Source: CAVQBJ01 sp963724405 (GTDB lineage Bacteria > Actinomycetota > Thermoleophilia > Solirubrobacterales > Solirubrobacteraceae). Taken from it: DNA of 64,000 bases. The DNA is taken from contig CAVRUQ010000015.1 of the NCBI GenBank assembly GCA_963724405.1, positions 310,001 through 374,000 on the forward strand, read 5' to 3'. Made by a program: the position numbers and the translations under genes. The notes beneath the pieces are model-generated. The model was not told the origin of the DNA. It ran no database searches and saw only the letters and a program-made list of their open reading frames with translations. Below are positions 8,759-17,690 of the stretch, piece after piece (positions within the stretch are counted from its first letter, which is position 1; the number at the start of each line of letters is the position of its first letter).

Positions 8759-8796
8759 GGCGAGGGCCGCCCCGGTCTCCCGGGGCGGCCCTCGCC
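8759..8796 (-). terminator. Terminator of the 1879-residue repeat protein
   Basis: A perfect 17-bp stem, GGCGAGGGCCGCCCCGG / CCGGGGCGGCCCTCGCC, with a TCTC loop, about 50 bp after the stop at 8846. It has the same stem core as the terminator of the sister gene at 3973-4008. Confidence 0.8.
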
Positions 8797-8845
8797 TTGA
8801 TGCCTTGCGTCAGTGGATCAAGCCACCTGACGCGCCAGGTGCGGC

Positions 8846-11800
8846 CTAGCGCGTGTAGGTGAAGTGATCCGCCGTGGTCTTGGCGCTGGTCCCATTGCTG
8901 TTGGTGACCGTCACGTCGACCGTGCCCCTCGACTGCTGCGGCGGGGCGAGCGCGATGATGAACGAACCTCCGAACTGCAGGAAGAACGCCTGGCGCGTGC
9001 CGAAGCTGACCTTCGTCACGGTCCCGAAGTTCTTCCCCTGGATGAACACCAGCGAGAACGCTCCACCCGAACTCGGGTTGACGCTCGACACGATCGGCAG
9101 GTTGGCCTGCGTGACCGTGAGCGTCGCCGCGTTCGAGGTCGCCGAAGCAACGGCGTTCGTGAACACCGCGCGGTAGTGGTCGCCCGACATGGCCGTCGTG
9201 ACCGACGAGACCGTCAGCGTCGTCGAGGTCGCCCCCGAGACGTTGGAGTACGTCGTGCCACCGTCGGTGGAGACCTGCCACTGCACCGTCGGCGCCGGGG
9301 AGCCCGAGGCCGCGGCCGTGAACGTCGCCGTCCCGCCAACCGTGACCGTCGCGTTGGCCGGCTGCGTCGTGACCACCGGGGCGGTCTCGACCGTGAGCGT
9401 CGCGGCCGTCGTGGTCGCAGAACCCGCGCTGTTCGTGAACACCGCGCGGTACTGCGTCCCGTTCTGCGCCGCCGTGGTCGCCGCGATCGTGAACGTCGTC
9501 GAGGTCGCCCCCGAGATGTTCGTGAACGTCGAGCTACCCGAAGGCGCCGACTGCCACTGCACCGTCGGCGTCGGAGTACCCGTCGCCGCGGCGGTGAACG
9601 ACGCCGAGGCGCCGGCGACCACCGTCACGTTCGACGGGTTCGTCGTCACGACCGGACCCGTGCTCGTGTTGACGGTGAGCGTGGCCGCGCTGGACGTCGC
9701 AGTGCCGACGCTGTTCGTGAACACCGCGCGGTACTGGTTGCTGTTCAGCGTGGCGCTCGTCGGCGACACCGTCAGCGTCCCCGTCGTATTGCCCGCATCC
9801 GTCGTGTCGTTCGTGAACGTGGTGCCACCGTCGGTGGAGACCTGCCACTGCACCGTCGGCGTCGGATTACCCGAAGCCGCGGCCGTGAACGTCGCCGCAG
9901 CCGGAGCGCTCACCGTCACGCTCGCCGGGTTGGTCGTCACCGTCGGGGCGAAGTCGACCGTCAGCGTCGCGGCCGTCGTGGTCGCCGTGCCCGCCGTGTT
10001 CGTGAACACCGCGCGGTACTGCGTCCCGTTCTGCGCCGCCGTGGTCGCCGCGATCGTGAACGTCGTCGAGGTCGCCCCCGAGATGTTCGTGAACGTCGAG
10101 CTACCCGAAGGCGCCGACTGCCACTGCACCGTCGGCGACGGGGAACCCGAAGCCGCGGCCGAGAACGACGCCGAAGCGCCGGCGTTGACCGTCACGCTGG
10201 ACGGATTCGTCGTCACGACCGGACCCGTGTTGACCGTCAGCGTCGCCGCCGTGGAGGTCGCCGTACCCGCAGCGTTCGTGAACACCGCGCGGTACTCGTT
10301 ACCCGACAGCGACACGCTCGTCGGCGACACCGTCAGCGTCCCCGTCGTATTGCCCGCATCCGTCGTGTCGTTGGAGAACGACGAGCCACCGTTGGTCGAC
10401 ACCTGCCACTGCACCGTCGGCGTCGGCGAACCCGAAGCCGCGGCCGTGAACGTCGCCGCAGCCGGCGCCGACACCGTCGCGTTGGACGGATTCGTCGTGA
10501 CCACCGGGGCGGTCTGCACCGTCAGCGTCGCCGCCGTCGTGGTCGCCGTGCCGCCGGTGTTCGTGAACACCGCGCGGTACTGCGTCCCGTTCTGCGCCGC
10601 CGTGGTCGCCGCGATCGTGAACGTCGTCGAGGTCGCCCCCGAGATGTTCGTGAACGTCGAGCTGCCCGAAGGCGCCGACTGCCACTGCACCGTCGGCGTC
10701 GGGTTGCCCGTCGCCGCGGCCGTGAACGACGCCGAGGCGCCGGCGACCACCGTCACGTTCGACGGATTGGTCGTGATGACCGGACCCGACGTGACCGTCA
10801 GCGTCGCCGCCGTGGTCGTCGCGGTACCGACGCTGTTCGTGAACACCGCCTCGTACTCGTCCCCGCTCATCGCCGACGTCACCGAGGAGACCGTCAGCGT
10901 GGTCGAGGTCGCACCGGTGATGGCCGTGAACGTCGTGCCACCATCCGTCGAGACCTTCCACTGCACCGTCGGCGTCGGATTACCCGAAGCCGCGGCCGTG
11001 AACGTGGCGTTTCCGCCCGAGCCCACCGACACGTTGGCCGGGTTGGTCGTCACCGTCGGGGCGAAGTCGACCATCAGCGTCGCGGCCGTCGTGGTCGCCG
11101 TGCCCGCCGTGTTCGTGAACACCGCGCGGTACTGCGTCCCGTTCTGCGCCGCCGTGGTCGCCGCGATCGTGAACGTCGTCGAGGTCGCCCCCGAGATGTT
11201 CGTGAACGTCGAGCTACCCGAAGGCGCCGACTGCCACTGCACCGTCGGCGACGGGGAACCCGAAGCCGCGGCCGAGAACGACGCCGAAGCGCCGGCGTTG
11301 ACCGTCACGCTGGACGGATTCGTCGTCACGACCGGACCCGTGTTGACCGTCAGCGTCGCCGCCGTGGAGGTCGCCGTACCCGCAGCGTTCGTGAACACCG
11401 CGCGGTACTCGTTACCCGACAGCGACACGCTCGTCGGCGACACCGTCAGCGTCCCCGTCGTATTGCCCGCATCCGTCGTGTCGTTGGAGAACGACGAGCC
11501 ACCGTTGGTCGACACCTGCCACTGCACCGTCGGCGTCGGCGAACCCGAAGCCGCGGCCGTGAACGTCGCCGCAGCCGGCGCCGACACCGTCGCGTTGGAC
11601 GGATTCGTCGTGACCACCGGGGCGGTCTGCACCGTCAGCGTCGCCGCCGTCGTGGTCGCCGTGCCGCCGGTGTTCGTGAACACCGCGCGGTACTGCGTCC
11701 CGTTCTGCGCCGCCGTGGTCGCCGCGATCGTGAACGTCGTCGAGGTCGCCCCCGAGATGTTCGTGAACGTCGAGCTGCCCGAAGGCGCCGACTGCCACTG

Positions 11801-14485
11801 CACCGTCGGCGTCGGGTTGCCCGTCGCCGCGGCCGTGAACGACGCCGAGGCGCCGGCGACCACCGTCACGTTCGACGGATTGGTCGTGATGACCGGACCC
11901 GACGTGACCGTCAGCGTCGCCGCCGTGGTCGTCGCGGTACCGACGCTGTTCGTGAACACCGCCTCGTACTCGTTGCTGTTCATCGCCGACGTCACCGAGG
12001 AGACCGTCAGCGTGGTCGAGGTCGCACCGGTGATGGCCGTGAACGTCGTGCCACCATCCGTCGAGACCTTCCACTGCACCGTCGGCGTCGGATTACCCGA
12101 AGCCGCGGCCGTGAACGTGGCGTTTCCGCCCGAGCCCACCGACACGTTGGCCGGGTTGGTCGTCACCGTCGGGGCGAAGTCGACCGTCAGCGTCGCGGCC
12201 GTCGTGGTCGCCGTGCCCGCCGTGTTCGTGAACACCGCGCGGTACTGCGTCCCGTTCTGCGCCGCCGTGGTCGCCGCGATCGTGAACGTCGTCGAGGTCG
12301 CCCCCGAGATGTTCGTGAACGTCGAGCTACCCGAAGGCGCCGACTGCCACTGCACCGTCGGCGACGGGGAACCCGAAGCCGCGGCCGAGAACGACGCCGA
12401 AGCGCCGGCGTTGACCGTCACGCTGGACGGATTCGTCGTCACCGCCGGAACGGTGTTGACCGTCAGCGTCGCCGCCGTGGAGGTCGCCGTACCCGCAGCG
12501 TTCGTGAACACCGCGCGGTACTCGTTACCCGACAGCGACAGGCTCGTCGGCGACACCGTCAGCGTCCCCGTCGTATTGCCCGCGTCGGTCGTGTCGTTCG
12601 AGAACGACGAGCCACCGTTGGTCGACACCTGCCACTGCACCGTCGGCGTCGGCGAACCCGAAGCCGCGGCCGTGAACGTCGCCGCAGCCGGCGCGGTCAC
12701 CGTCGCGTTGGACGGATTCGTCGTGACCACCGGGGCGGTCTGCACCGTCAGCGTCGCCGCCGTCGTGGTCGCCGAACCGGCCGTGTTCGTGAACACCGCG
12801 CGGTACTGCGTGCCGCTCAGCGCCAACGAGGTCGGCGAGACGGTCAGCGTCGTCGAGGTCGCCCCCGAGATGTTCGTGAACGTCGAGCTGCCCGAAGGCG
12901 CCGACTGCCACTGCACCGTCGGCGACGGGAGCCCCGAAGCCGCGGCCGTGAACGTGGCCGGGTTCGGCGCCGTGACCGTCTGGTTGGTCGGGTTGGTCGT
13001 CACGGTCGGCACCGTGTTGACCGTCAGCGTCGCCGCGGTCGAGGTCGCCGAGCCGGCCGTGTTCGTGAACACCGCCCGGTACTTGTTCCCGTTCTGGGCG
13101 CCGCTCGTCGGCGACACAGTCAGCGTCCCCGTCGTGTTGCCGGCGTCGGTCGTGTCGTTCGTGAACGTCGTACCACCGTCGGTCGAGACCTGCCACTGCA
13201 CCGTCGGCGTGGGCGAGCCCGAAGCCGCGGCCGTGAATGTCGCCGCGTTCGGCGCCGTCACCGTCGCGTTCGACGGGTTGGTCGTGACCGTCGGCGCGGT
13301 CGGGAGCGAGCCGCTCAAGGTCGCGCCGGTCGAGTTGACCGTCGAGATCGTGTACGGACCCGGCGGTGTGGCCGCCGGGTTGGTCACCGCGTTGGTGAAC
13401 TGCGCCCGGTACTCGTTGCCGTTGTTGGAGGCGCCGAATACGACGGACAGCGTGTCCGTCGTGTTGCCCGAGTCGGTCGTGTCGTTGGCCCAGGTCGAAC
13501 CGCCGTTCGTGGAGACCTGCCACTGCACCGTCGGCGCCGGATTACCCGAAGCCGCGGCCGTGAACATCTCCGTGGCGCCGTTCGTCGCGTTCGTGATGCT
13601 GGTCGGGTTGGTCGTGACTGCGGCGTTCGACGTGATCGGCACCGAGCCGAGCGAGTTCGTCGGAGCGTTGCAGTACACGCCCAGCGGACCCGCGATGACC
13701 TCGCTGCCGCTGTTCGCGCCGCTCGGATCGTTGAGGTCGGCGGTGTTGTCGACGTAGCCCTCGGCCTGGGACACGATGCCCTGGTTGGCGTTGATGTGGT
13801 AGGTCGCGCCGACCTTCGTGAAGGCGGGGGCCGTATCGATCGACAGGACCGAGGACGCGCCGGCCGCGCCGGTGACCGAGAACGGCCCGACGTTGAAGCT
13901 GGACGCGGTCCCGGTGACCTTGTCATAGGGGATCGGGGAGCCACCGGTGGCGACGCCCGTCGTGTCGACGGCCGGAGTGGTCGTGACCGGAATGTTCAGG
14001 CTCAATGGCAGCGGACTCGCCGTCGTGCCCGGGATGACGACCGGACCGAACGCCAGGCCGCCACCAAGCTCCTCGACGTTGAGGCTGTCCAGCGGCGGGA
14101 CCTGCGCAGCGTTGATGGAGGACGGGGTGCCGTTGGATGCGTCGAGCGGGAACACCGACACGACGCCACCGGCGGTCACAGCGCCGAGGCTGAGGAACGA
14201 GCCCGACCACGCGGCCGGCGTCACCAGCGACGACTGCGAGTTCGTCAGCGAGAACGAATCGCCGGTCTGTACGTAGCCCGGGCCGTTGGCCGTGATGCTC
14301 ACGGGCACCGTCCCGGCGACGTTGAGCACGCCCGGAGCGAGCACGCAGTTCAGCGAAGCAGAAGTGTTGTACGTGACTGTGGGCCCGGGCGTCGCCGACG
14401 CCGGGACCACCGATACCGCGACGAGCAACAACGCGCCTAACAGCGCGAGCGTGCCGCTCCTTCCAAACAGCCTGCGTTCAGGCAT
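8846..14485 (-). CDS. Giant secreted protein with sixteen Ig-like repeats and a C-terminal IPT/TIG domain
   Basis: A 1879-residue exported protein starting at ATG 14485 behind GAGGAGGG; the frame extends upstream but lacks a plausible earlier start. Residues 1-31 are a signal peptide ending in VPASA. Residues about 34-280 match the N-terminal domain of the genes at 4044 and 16111. Sixteen Ig-like repeats of about 90-95 residues follow, with landmarks VTTNPSN, FTAAASG, PTVQWQ and YRAVFTN, in two alternating flavours (QWQVSTDGG and QWQSAPSGSSTF). Unlike the sister protein these repeats lack cysteines. The end resembles an IPT/TIG domain (PSSGGAFSLVFIQGKNFG). No sortase signal or membrane anchor is visible. 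It is probably a surface fibre or adhesin; partner and substrate are unknown. Confidence 0.9.
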   Translation of the reverse strand: MPERRLFGRSGTLALLGALLLVAVSVVPASATPGPTVTYNTSASLNCVLAPGVLNVAGTVPVSITANGPGYVQTGDSFSLTNSQSSLVTPAAWSGSFLSLGAVTAGGVVSVFPLDASNGTPSSINAAQVPPLDSLNVEELGGGLAFGPVVIPGTTASPLPLSLNIPVTTTPAVDTTGVATGGSPIPYDKVTGTASSFNVGPFSVTGAAGASSVLSIDTAPAFTKVGATYHINANQGIVSQAEGYVDNTADLNDPSGANSGSEVIAGPLGVYCNAPTNSLGSVPITSNAAVTTNPTSITNATNGATEMFTAAASGNPAPTVQWQVSTNGGSTWANDTTDSGNTTDTLSVVFGASNNGNEYRAQFTNAVTNPAATPPGPYTISTVNSTGATLSGSLPTAPTVTTNPSNATVTAPNAATFTAAASGSPTPTVQWQVSTDGGTTFTNDTTDAGNTTGTLTVSPTSGAQNGNKYRAVFTNTAGSATSTAATLTVNTVPTVTTNPTNQTVTAPNPATFTAAASGLPSPTVQWQSAPSGSSTFTNISGATSTTLTVSPTSLALSGTQYRAVFTNTAGSATTTAATLTVQTAPVVTTNPSNATVTAPAAATFTAAASGSPTPTVQWQVSTNGGSSFSNDTTDAGNTTGTLTVSPTSLSLSGNEYRAVFTNAAGTATSTAATLTVNTVPAVTTNPSSVTVNAGASASFSAAASGSPSPTVQWQSAPSGSSTFTNISGATSTTFTIAATTAAQNGTQYRAVFTNTAGTATTTAATLTVDFAPTVTTNPANVSVGSGGNATFTAAASGNPTPTVQWKVSTDGGTTFTAITGATSTTLTVSSVTSAMNSNEYEAVFTNSVGTATTTAATLTVTSGPVITTNPSNVTVVAGASASFTAAATGNPTPTVQWQSAPSGSSTFTNISGATSTTFTIAATTAAQNGTQYRAVFTNTGGTATTTAATLTVQTAPVVTTNPSNATVSAPAAATFTAAASGSPTPTVQWQVSTNGGSSFSNDTTDAGNTTGTLTVSPTSVSLSGNEYRAVFTNAAGTATSTAATLTVNTGPVVTTNPSSVTVNAGASASFSAAASGSPSPTVQWQSAPSGSSTFTNISGATSTTFTIAATTAAQNGTQYRAVFTNTAGTATTTAATLMVDFAPTVTTNPANVSVGSGGNATFTAAASGNPTPTVQWKVSTDGGTTFTAITGATSTTLTVSSVTSAMSGDEYEAVFTNSVGTATTTAATLTVTSGPVITTNPSNVTVVAGASASFTAAATGNPTPTVQWQSAPSGSSTFTNISGATSTTFTIAATTAAQNGTQYRAVFTNTGGTATTTAATLTVQTAPVVTTNPSNATVSAPAAATFTAAASGSPTPTVQWQVSTNGGSSFSNDTTDAGNTTGTLTVSPTSVSLSGNEYRAVFTNAAGTATSTAATLTVNTGPVVTTNPSSVTVNAGASASFSAAASGSPSPTVQWQSAPSGSSTFTNISGATSTTFTIAATTAAQNGTQYRAVFTNTAGTATTTAATLTVDFAPTVTTNPASVTVSAPAAATFTAAASGNPTPTVQWQVSTDGGTTFTNDTTDAGNTTGTLTVSPTSATLNSNQYRAVFTNSVGTATSSAATLTVNTSTGPVVTTNPSNVTVVAGASASFTAAATGTPTPTVQWQSAPSGSSTFTNISGATSTTFTIAATTAAQNGTQYRAVFTNSAGSATTTAATLTVETAPVVTTQPANATVTVGGTATFTAAASGSPAPTVQWQVSTDGGTTYSNVSGATSTTLTVSSVTTAMSGDHYRAVFTNAVASATSNAATLTVTQANLPIVSSVNPSSGGAFSLVFIQGKNFGTVTKVSFGTRQAFFLQFGGSFIIALAPPQQSRGTVDVTVTNSNGTSAKTTADHFTYTR
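9951..12750 (-). repeat. 1113-bp higher-order super-repeat (two and a half copies)
   Basis: The same four-domain block recurs at 1113-bp spacing (371 codons). The GCGAAGTCGACC landmark is at about 9948, 11061 and 12174. Stretches such as 10299-10961 and 11412-12074 are almost identical, so the last amplification was recent. Copy number is open to assembly error and phase variation. Confidence 0.85.
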
Positions 14486-14561
14486 TGACCCTCCTCTAGA
14501 TTTTCCATCCGCGGTTGAGCAGCAAGATCCGACCCGCAAGCCCAAAGCGGCAATCCGGTCA

Positions 14562-14590
14562 ACTAAATCGGAGACGCGCTTGTTTGTCAA
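14562..14590 (-). promoter_or_regulatory. Promoter of the 1879-residue repeat protein
   Basis: On the minus strand TTGACA (14590-14585), a 17-bp spacer and TTTAGT (14567-14562), about 77 bp before ATG 14485. The spacer begins AAC and ends GTCTCCGA exactly as in the promoter at 8576-8604. Confidence 0.75.
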
Positions 14591-14699
14591 GGGCGACGAA
14601 ACAGGCCTGCAACGCGAGCTAAACCGCCCGCGGCGGCTGAGTTGGGGCTGGCGCGAGGCCCGTCCGGCCGCGGCCGCCGGGGGGTCTAGGCTGTGGCCG

Positions 14700-15359
14700 G
14701 TGCCGTCGGACATCCGCTACAGCGTGCGCCGCTCGAGCCGCGCGCGTCGCGTACGCGTCGCGATCGTGGGCCTCGATGGCGTCGAGGTCATCCTCCCCGC
14801 GCGCGCGCCCGAGCGCGCGGCGGCCGCGGCGGTATCCGAGCTTCGGCCCTGGATCGAGCGCCGCCTCGCGCGCGCGAGAGACGCTGCGCGGGAGCTCGGC
14901 CGACCGCCCGGCACCGTCCCGCTGCTCGGCGCGAGCCTCGCGCTCGTGCCCGAGCGCGGGCGCGTTCGCGTGCATCGGGACGGCGGCGAGCTGCTCGTGC
15001 CCGCCGGCGATGCCGCGCCGGCGCTCGAACGCTGGTACCGGCGGGAGGCCCGGCGGCAGATCGGGCCGCGCCTGGACCACGCCACGCGTCTCGCGGGGAC
15101 GCGCTACGAGAGCCTCGTGATCCGTGGGCAGCGCACGCGCTGGGCCAGCTGCTCGGCCACCGGGCGAATGAGCTTCAACTGGCGACTGTTGCTCGCGCCG
15201 GCGAGCGTGCTCGATTACGTCGTCTGGCACGAGGTCTGCCACCTCGAGGTGATGGACCATTCCGCGCGCTTCTGGAGGCTGCTGGAGGGCCGCTGGCCGG
15301 ACTACCGCAGCGACCGCGACTGGCTGCGCGAGTACGGACCCATGCTCACCCTGAACTGA
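14700..15359 (+). CDS. YgjP/DUF45-type zinc metallopeptidase
   Basis: A 219-residue protein. I place the start at GTG 14700 (VPSDIRYSVRRSSRARRV), which matches the usual N-terminal start of the family; the open frame extends far upstream over the divergent gene and is not credible. The C-terminal third has the metallopeptidase core: TRWASCSATGRMSFNWRLL, then DYVVWHEVCHLEVMDHS, where HEVCH supplies the two histidines and Glu of an HExxH-type zinc site, and a terminal segment with FW..LE. Known family members (M48-related, YgjP-like) are cytoplasmic and of poorly defined substrate. It is transcribed divergently from the giant gene and appears monocistronic. Confidence 0.85.
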   Translation: MPSDIRYSVRRSSRARRVRVAIVGLDGVEVILPARAPERAAAAAVSELRPWIERRLARARDAARELGRPPGTVPLLGASLALVPERGRVRVHRDGGELLVPAGDAAPALERWYRREARRQIGPRLDHATRLAGTRYESLVIRGQRTRWASCSATGRMSFNWRLLLAPASVLDYVVWHEVCHLEVMDHSARFWRLLEGRWPDYRSDRDWLREYGPMLTLN

Positions 15360-16010
15360 AGGGTTAGGTCGGCCGTTTTGGGGCCCATGAGCGTCCGGCT
15401 CGCCCGCGCAAGCCGGCGGGGCGGCCGGCGCGCGACTGCGAGCGCGATTGGAGGGCCTGGCACGAGCGCGATTCGATGCGCCGGCACGCGATGCGGCTCG
15501 GCGCGTTGTCCCGGCCGCGCGGCGCGTCCGGCCAGCCACATTGTCGGGGCGCGCCCGATCGCGCTCGGCACCGAGACCGCAAGCCGTCGCGGCCATGCGG
15601 CACCGACCACCGGCCCGGCCGCTTCCTCGCCGACCGTCACGGCCCGTCAGCTCGGCGCGGCGAGCGTACCCCGTCGGTTGTGCGCGGGAACTCGACGGTC
15701 CAGACCGTATATACACGCGCTGGGCGCGAGCGGGTGATCAATCAGCGCGGATCGCGGCGAGTCGGCCCGCCGCGGATGGCGGCCGGCCGAGTCCTTGTCT
15801 CGGCCCGGCCCACCGCGGCGGCGCCGTACCGCGGTGGGCTCCGCCGGAGCCCGCCCACGCCGGCGACGATGCGGCGCGCAGCGCATACCCGGCGGCACCA
15901 GCCGCCCGCGCCCACCGCTCCACCTGCCGGCCGCGTGTGTTGCAACCGCCGGAATCCGGGTATCTGGACGCCGTCTGGACGCCGGGCAAGCCCGCGCTTG
16001 GACAAAACGA
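15360..16010. other. About 650 bp without a supported gene
   Basis: This GC-rich stretch has several overlapping open frames on both strands, all arginine-, alanine- and proline-rich with no ribosome site or recognisable domain. I treat them as chance frames. It contains an isolated AT-rich palindrome GTATATAC at 15707-15714. The promoter of the next gene starts at 16015. Confidence 0.55.
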
Positions 16011-16014
16011 GGGC

Positions 16015-16043
16015 TTGACATACATAGGTGTTTCCGGAAGGAT
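16015..16043 (+). promoter_or_regulatory. Promoter of the 469-residue secreted protein
   Basis: TTGACA at 16015-16020, a 17-bp spacer and AAGGAT as a weak -10, about 67 bp before ATG 16111. The spacer has AC at positions 2-3 and GTTTCCGG at positions 10-17, matching the GTCTCCGA of the two giant-gene promoters position for position. Confidence 0.65.
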
Positions 16044-16110
16044 CACCGAGCCAAAGCCGCTCATGGATGTGGAGCGGTGCTGGGTCGAATCAATCTATTG
16101 AGGAGGGTGC

Positions 16111-17520
16111 ATGCCCAATCGTATGCGTTTGAAGGCTGCGGGTCTGCTGGCGCCCGTGGGTGTCGTGGCCGCCGTTGCGGCCATCGCGATGCCCGCGTCG
16201 TCGAGCTTCGCGGCGTCCGGTAGCACGGTCTACTCGGCCAACCTGAGCCTTGCGTGCGTGCTCGCGCCGGGCGTCCTGAACGTCAAGGGGACGGTCACCG
16301 CGACGCTTCAGGGGACCGGCCCGACGGCCGTCAACACGGGCGATTCCGTGTCGCTCACCAACGTCACGACGTCGCTGACGACGCCGGCCGCCTGGTCGGG
16401 ATCGTTCCTGAGCCTCGGCGCCGCGAAGGCCGAGGGTTCGGTGACGAACTTCGTGCTGGACGGGGCGGGAACGACTCCGTCGAGCATCAACGCCGCCGCC
16501 GCACTCGGCTCGGGCGGTCTGCCCTTCGGACCGGTCACGATCCCGGGGACGACGTCGAGCCCGCTGCCGCTGTCGCTCACGATCCCGAACTCGGGCCCGT
16601 TCACGCTCGGTCCGATCACGGTGAGTGGTGCGTCGGGTAGCAATCTGGTCCTGAGCGTCGACACGGCGCCCGGCTGGACGCAGTCCGGCAGCACGATCAC
16701 GGCCACCGGTAACGGCATCGTGTCCAACGCGTCCGGTCTGGACTCGTCGGGTAACGTCGTCGCCGGCCCGCTGAGCATCGTCTGCAACGCGCCGACGCCG
16801 GCCGTCGTGCTTGGCTCGATCCCGATCGGCGGGACGACCACGACGACGACCACCACGACGACGCCTGTGACCACGACCACGACGACGCCGGTCACCACGA
16901 CGACGACGACGCCGGTCACCACCACGACCACGAGCAGCAGCACCACCACGACGACGTCCGGTGGAGGGGGCCTCACGGTCCACTTCGTCAACTGGGTGCT
17001 CTCGGGCACGCTGAAGGACCAGCGGCTCGGCCAGACGATCACGCTCCCGAAGGGGGCGACGTTCAACGGCTCGGCCACGATCCCCGGCACGCTGACCGGC
17101 AACATCCTGGTGCCGAACTTCAGCGCGACGGTGAAGATCCTCGGCCTCCCGACCACGGTCGGACTGTCGATGACCGAGGTGGGCCCGGCCACGGGCACGA
17201 TCTCGCCGTCGACGACCACGGCGGGTAACCTCGTCATCGCCGGTTCGGCGAAGGCGAACATCGGGATCAAGAGCGTCGGCCTGTTCGGCCTCAACATCCC
17301 GACGACCTGCCAGACGTCCAGCCCGGCGGTGTTCCCGCTGAACGCCGATCTGCCGGCGCTCGACCTGACCACCGGCGCGACGTTCACGGGCACCACGACG
17401 CTTCCGAGCGTCAAGTGCGGCGGCATCCTGGGCGGGCTCCTGAGCCCGATCCTGACGGCGCTGTTCTCGGGTCCGAACAACTCGTACTCGCTCACGATCG
17501 CGCCTCCGGCGGCGAGCTAG
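16111..17520 (+). CDS. Secreted two-domain protein with a threonine-rich linker
   Basis: A 469-residue protein starting at ATG 16111 behind GAGGAGG. Residues 1-35 form a signal peptide. Residues about 38-235 are the N-terminal domain also found in the two giant repeat proteins (LACVLAPGVLNVKGTV, TPAAWSGSFLSLG, TTPSSINAAA, SSPLPLSL), though without their Ig array. A low-complexity linker of Thr runs with TTPVTT units spans about residues 245-290. The C-terminal domain (about 295-469) is beta-rich with two Cys and no known motif. It probably represents the minimal version of the same surface-protein family, co-expressed through a similar promoter; it ends at a strong terminator. Function is unknown. 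Confidence 0.85.
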   Translation: MPNRMRLKAAGLLAPVGVVAAVAAIAMPASSSFAASGSTVYSANLSLACVLAPGVLNVKGTVTATLQGTGPTAVNTGDSVSLTNVTTSLTTPAAWSGSFLSLGAAKAEGSVTNFVLDGAGTTPSSINAAAALGSGGLPFGPVTIPGTTSSPLPLSLTIPNSGPFTLGPITVSGASGSNLVLSVDTAPGWTQSGSTITATGNGIVSNASGLDSSGNVVAGPLSIVCNAPTPAVVLGSIPIGGTTTTTTTTTTPVTTTTTTPVTTTTTTPVTTTTTSSSTTTTTSGGGGLTVHFVNWVLSGTLKDQRLGQTITLPKGATFNGSATIPGTLTGNILVPNFSATVKILGLPTTVGLSMTEVGPATGTISPSTTTAGNLVIAGSAKANIGIKSVGLFGLNIPTTCQTSSPAVFPLNADLPALDLTTGATFTGTTTLPSVKCGGILGGLLSPILTALFSGPNNSYSLTIAPPAAS

Positions 17521-17582
17521 AGCTAGTAACGAAGAAATCGGCGAGACCGCGGTAGATCCCGCGCCACGCCAACCGAAGTGAG

Positions 17583-17613
17583 AGGGGCCCCCCGGACATC
17601 CGGGGGGCCCTTT
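17583..17613 (+). terminator. Strong terminator after the 469-residue gene
   Basis: A perfect 12-bp stem, GGGCCCCCCGGA / TCCGGGGGGCCC, with a 2-nt loop, followed by TTTCTCG. It lies 60 bp after the stop at 17520. Confidence 0.8.
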
Positions 17614-17690
17614 CTCGTTGCCGCCTCATCTGTCCGCCGCGCGCGACCAGACGTCGCGGTCGGACCGATCGCCCTACACGGACCTGAGGA

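Larger units (their letters stand above)
8502..8845. other. 344-bp spacer between the two giant genes
   Basis: The spacer contains, in minus-strand order, the terminator of the 8846-14485 gene (8759-8796), a featureless GC-rich stretch, the promoter at 8576-8604 and the leader of the next gene. No further reading frame looks real. Confidence 0.6.

Noticed and set aside
9189..13757. A 1522-codon plus-strand frame opposite the second giant gene
   Set aside because: Open only because the repeats lack stop codons in antisense; the sense strand carries clear Ig-like domains.
15360..16010. Several overlapping frames of 100-200 codons on both strands
   Set aside because: Arginine/alanine/proline-rich, mutually overlapping, no ribosome sites and no motif; high-GC DNA produces such frames by chance.
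16840..16965. ACC/ACG triplet runs considered as a microsatellite or regulatory repeat
   Set aside because: They encode the threonine-rich linker of the 469-residue protein, and a similar codon run in the protease gene at 30234-30370 encodes its linker.
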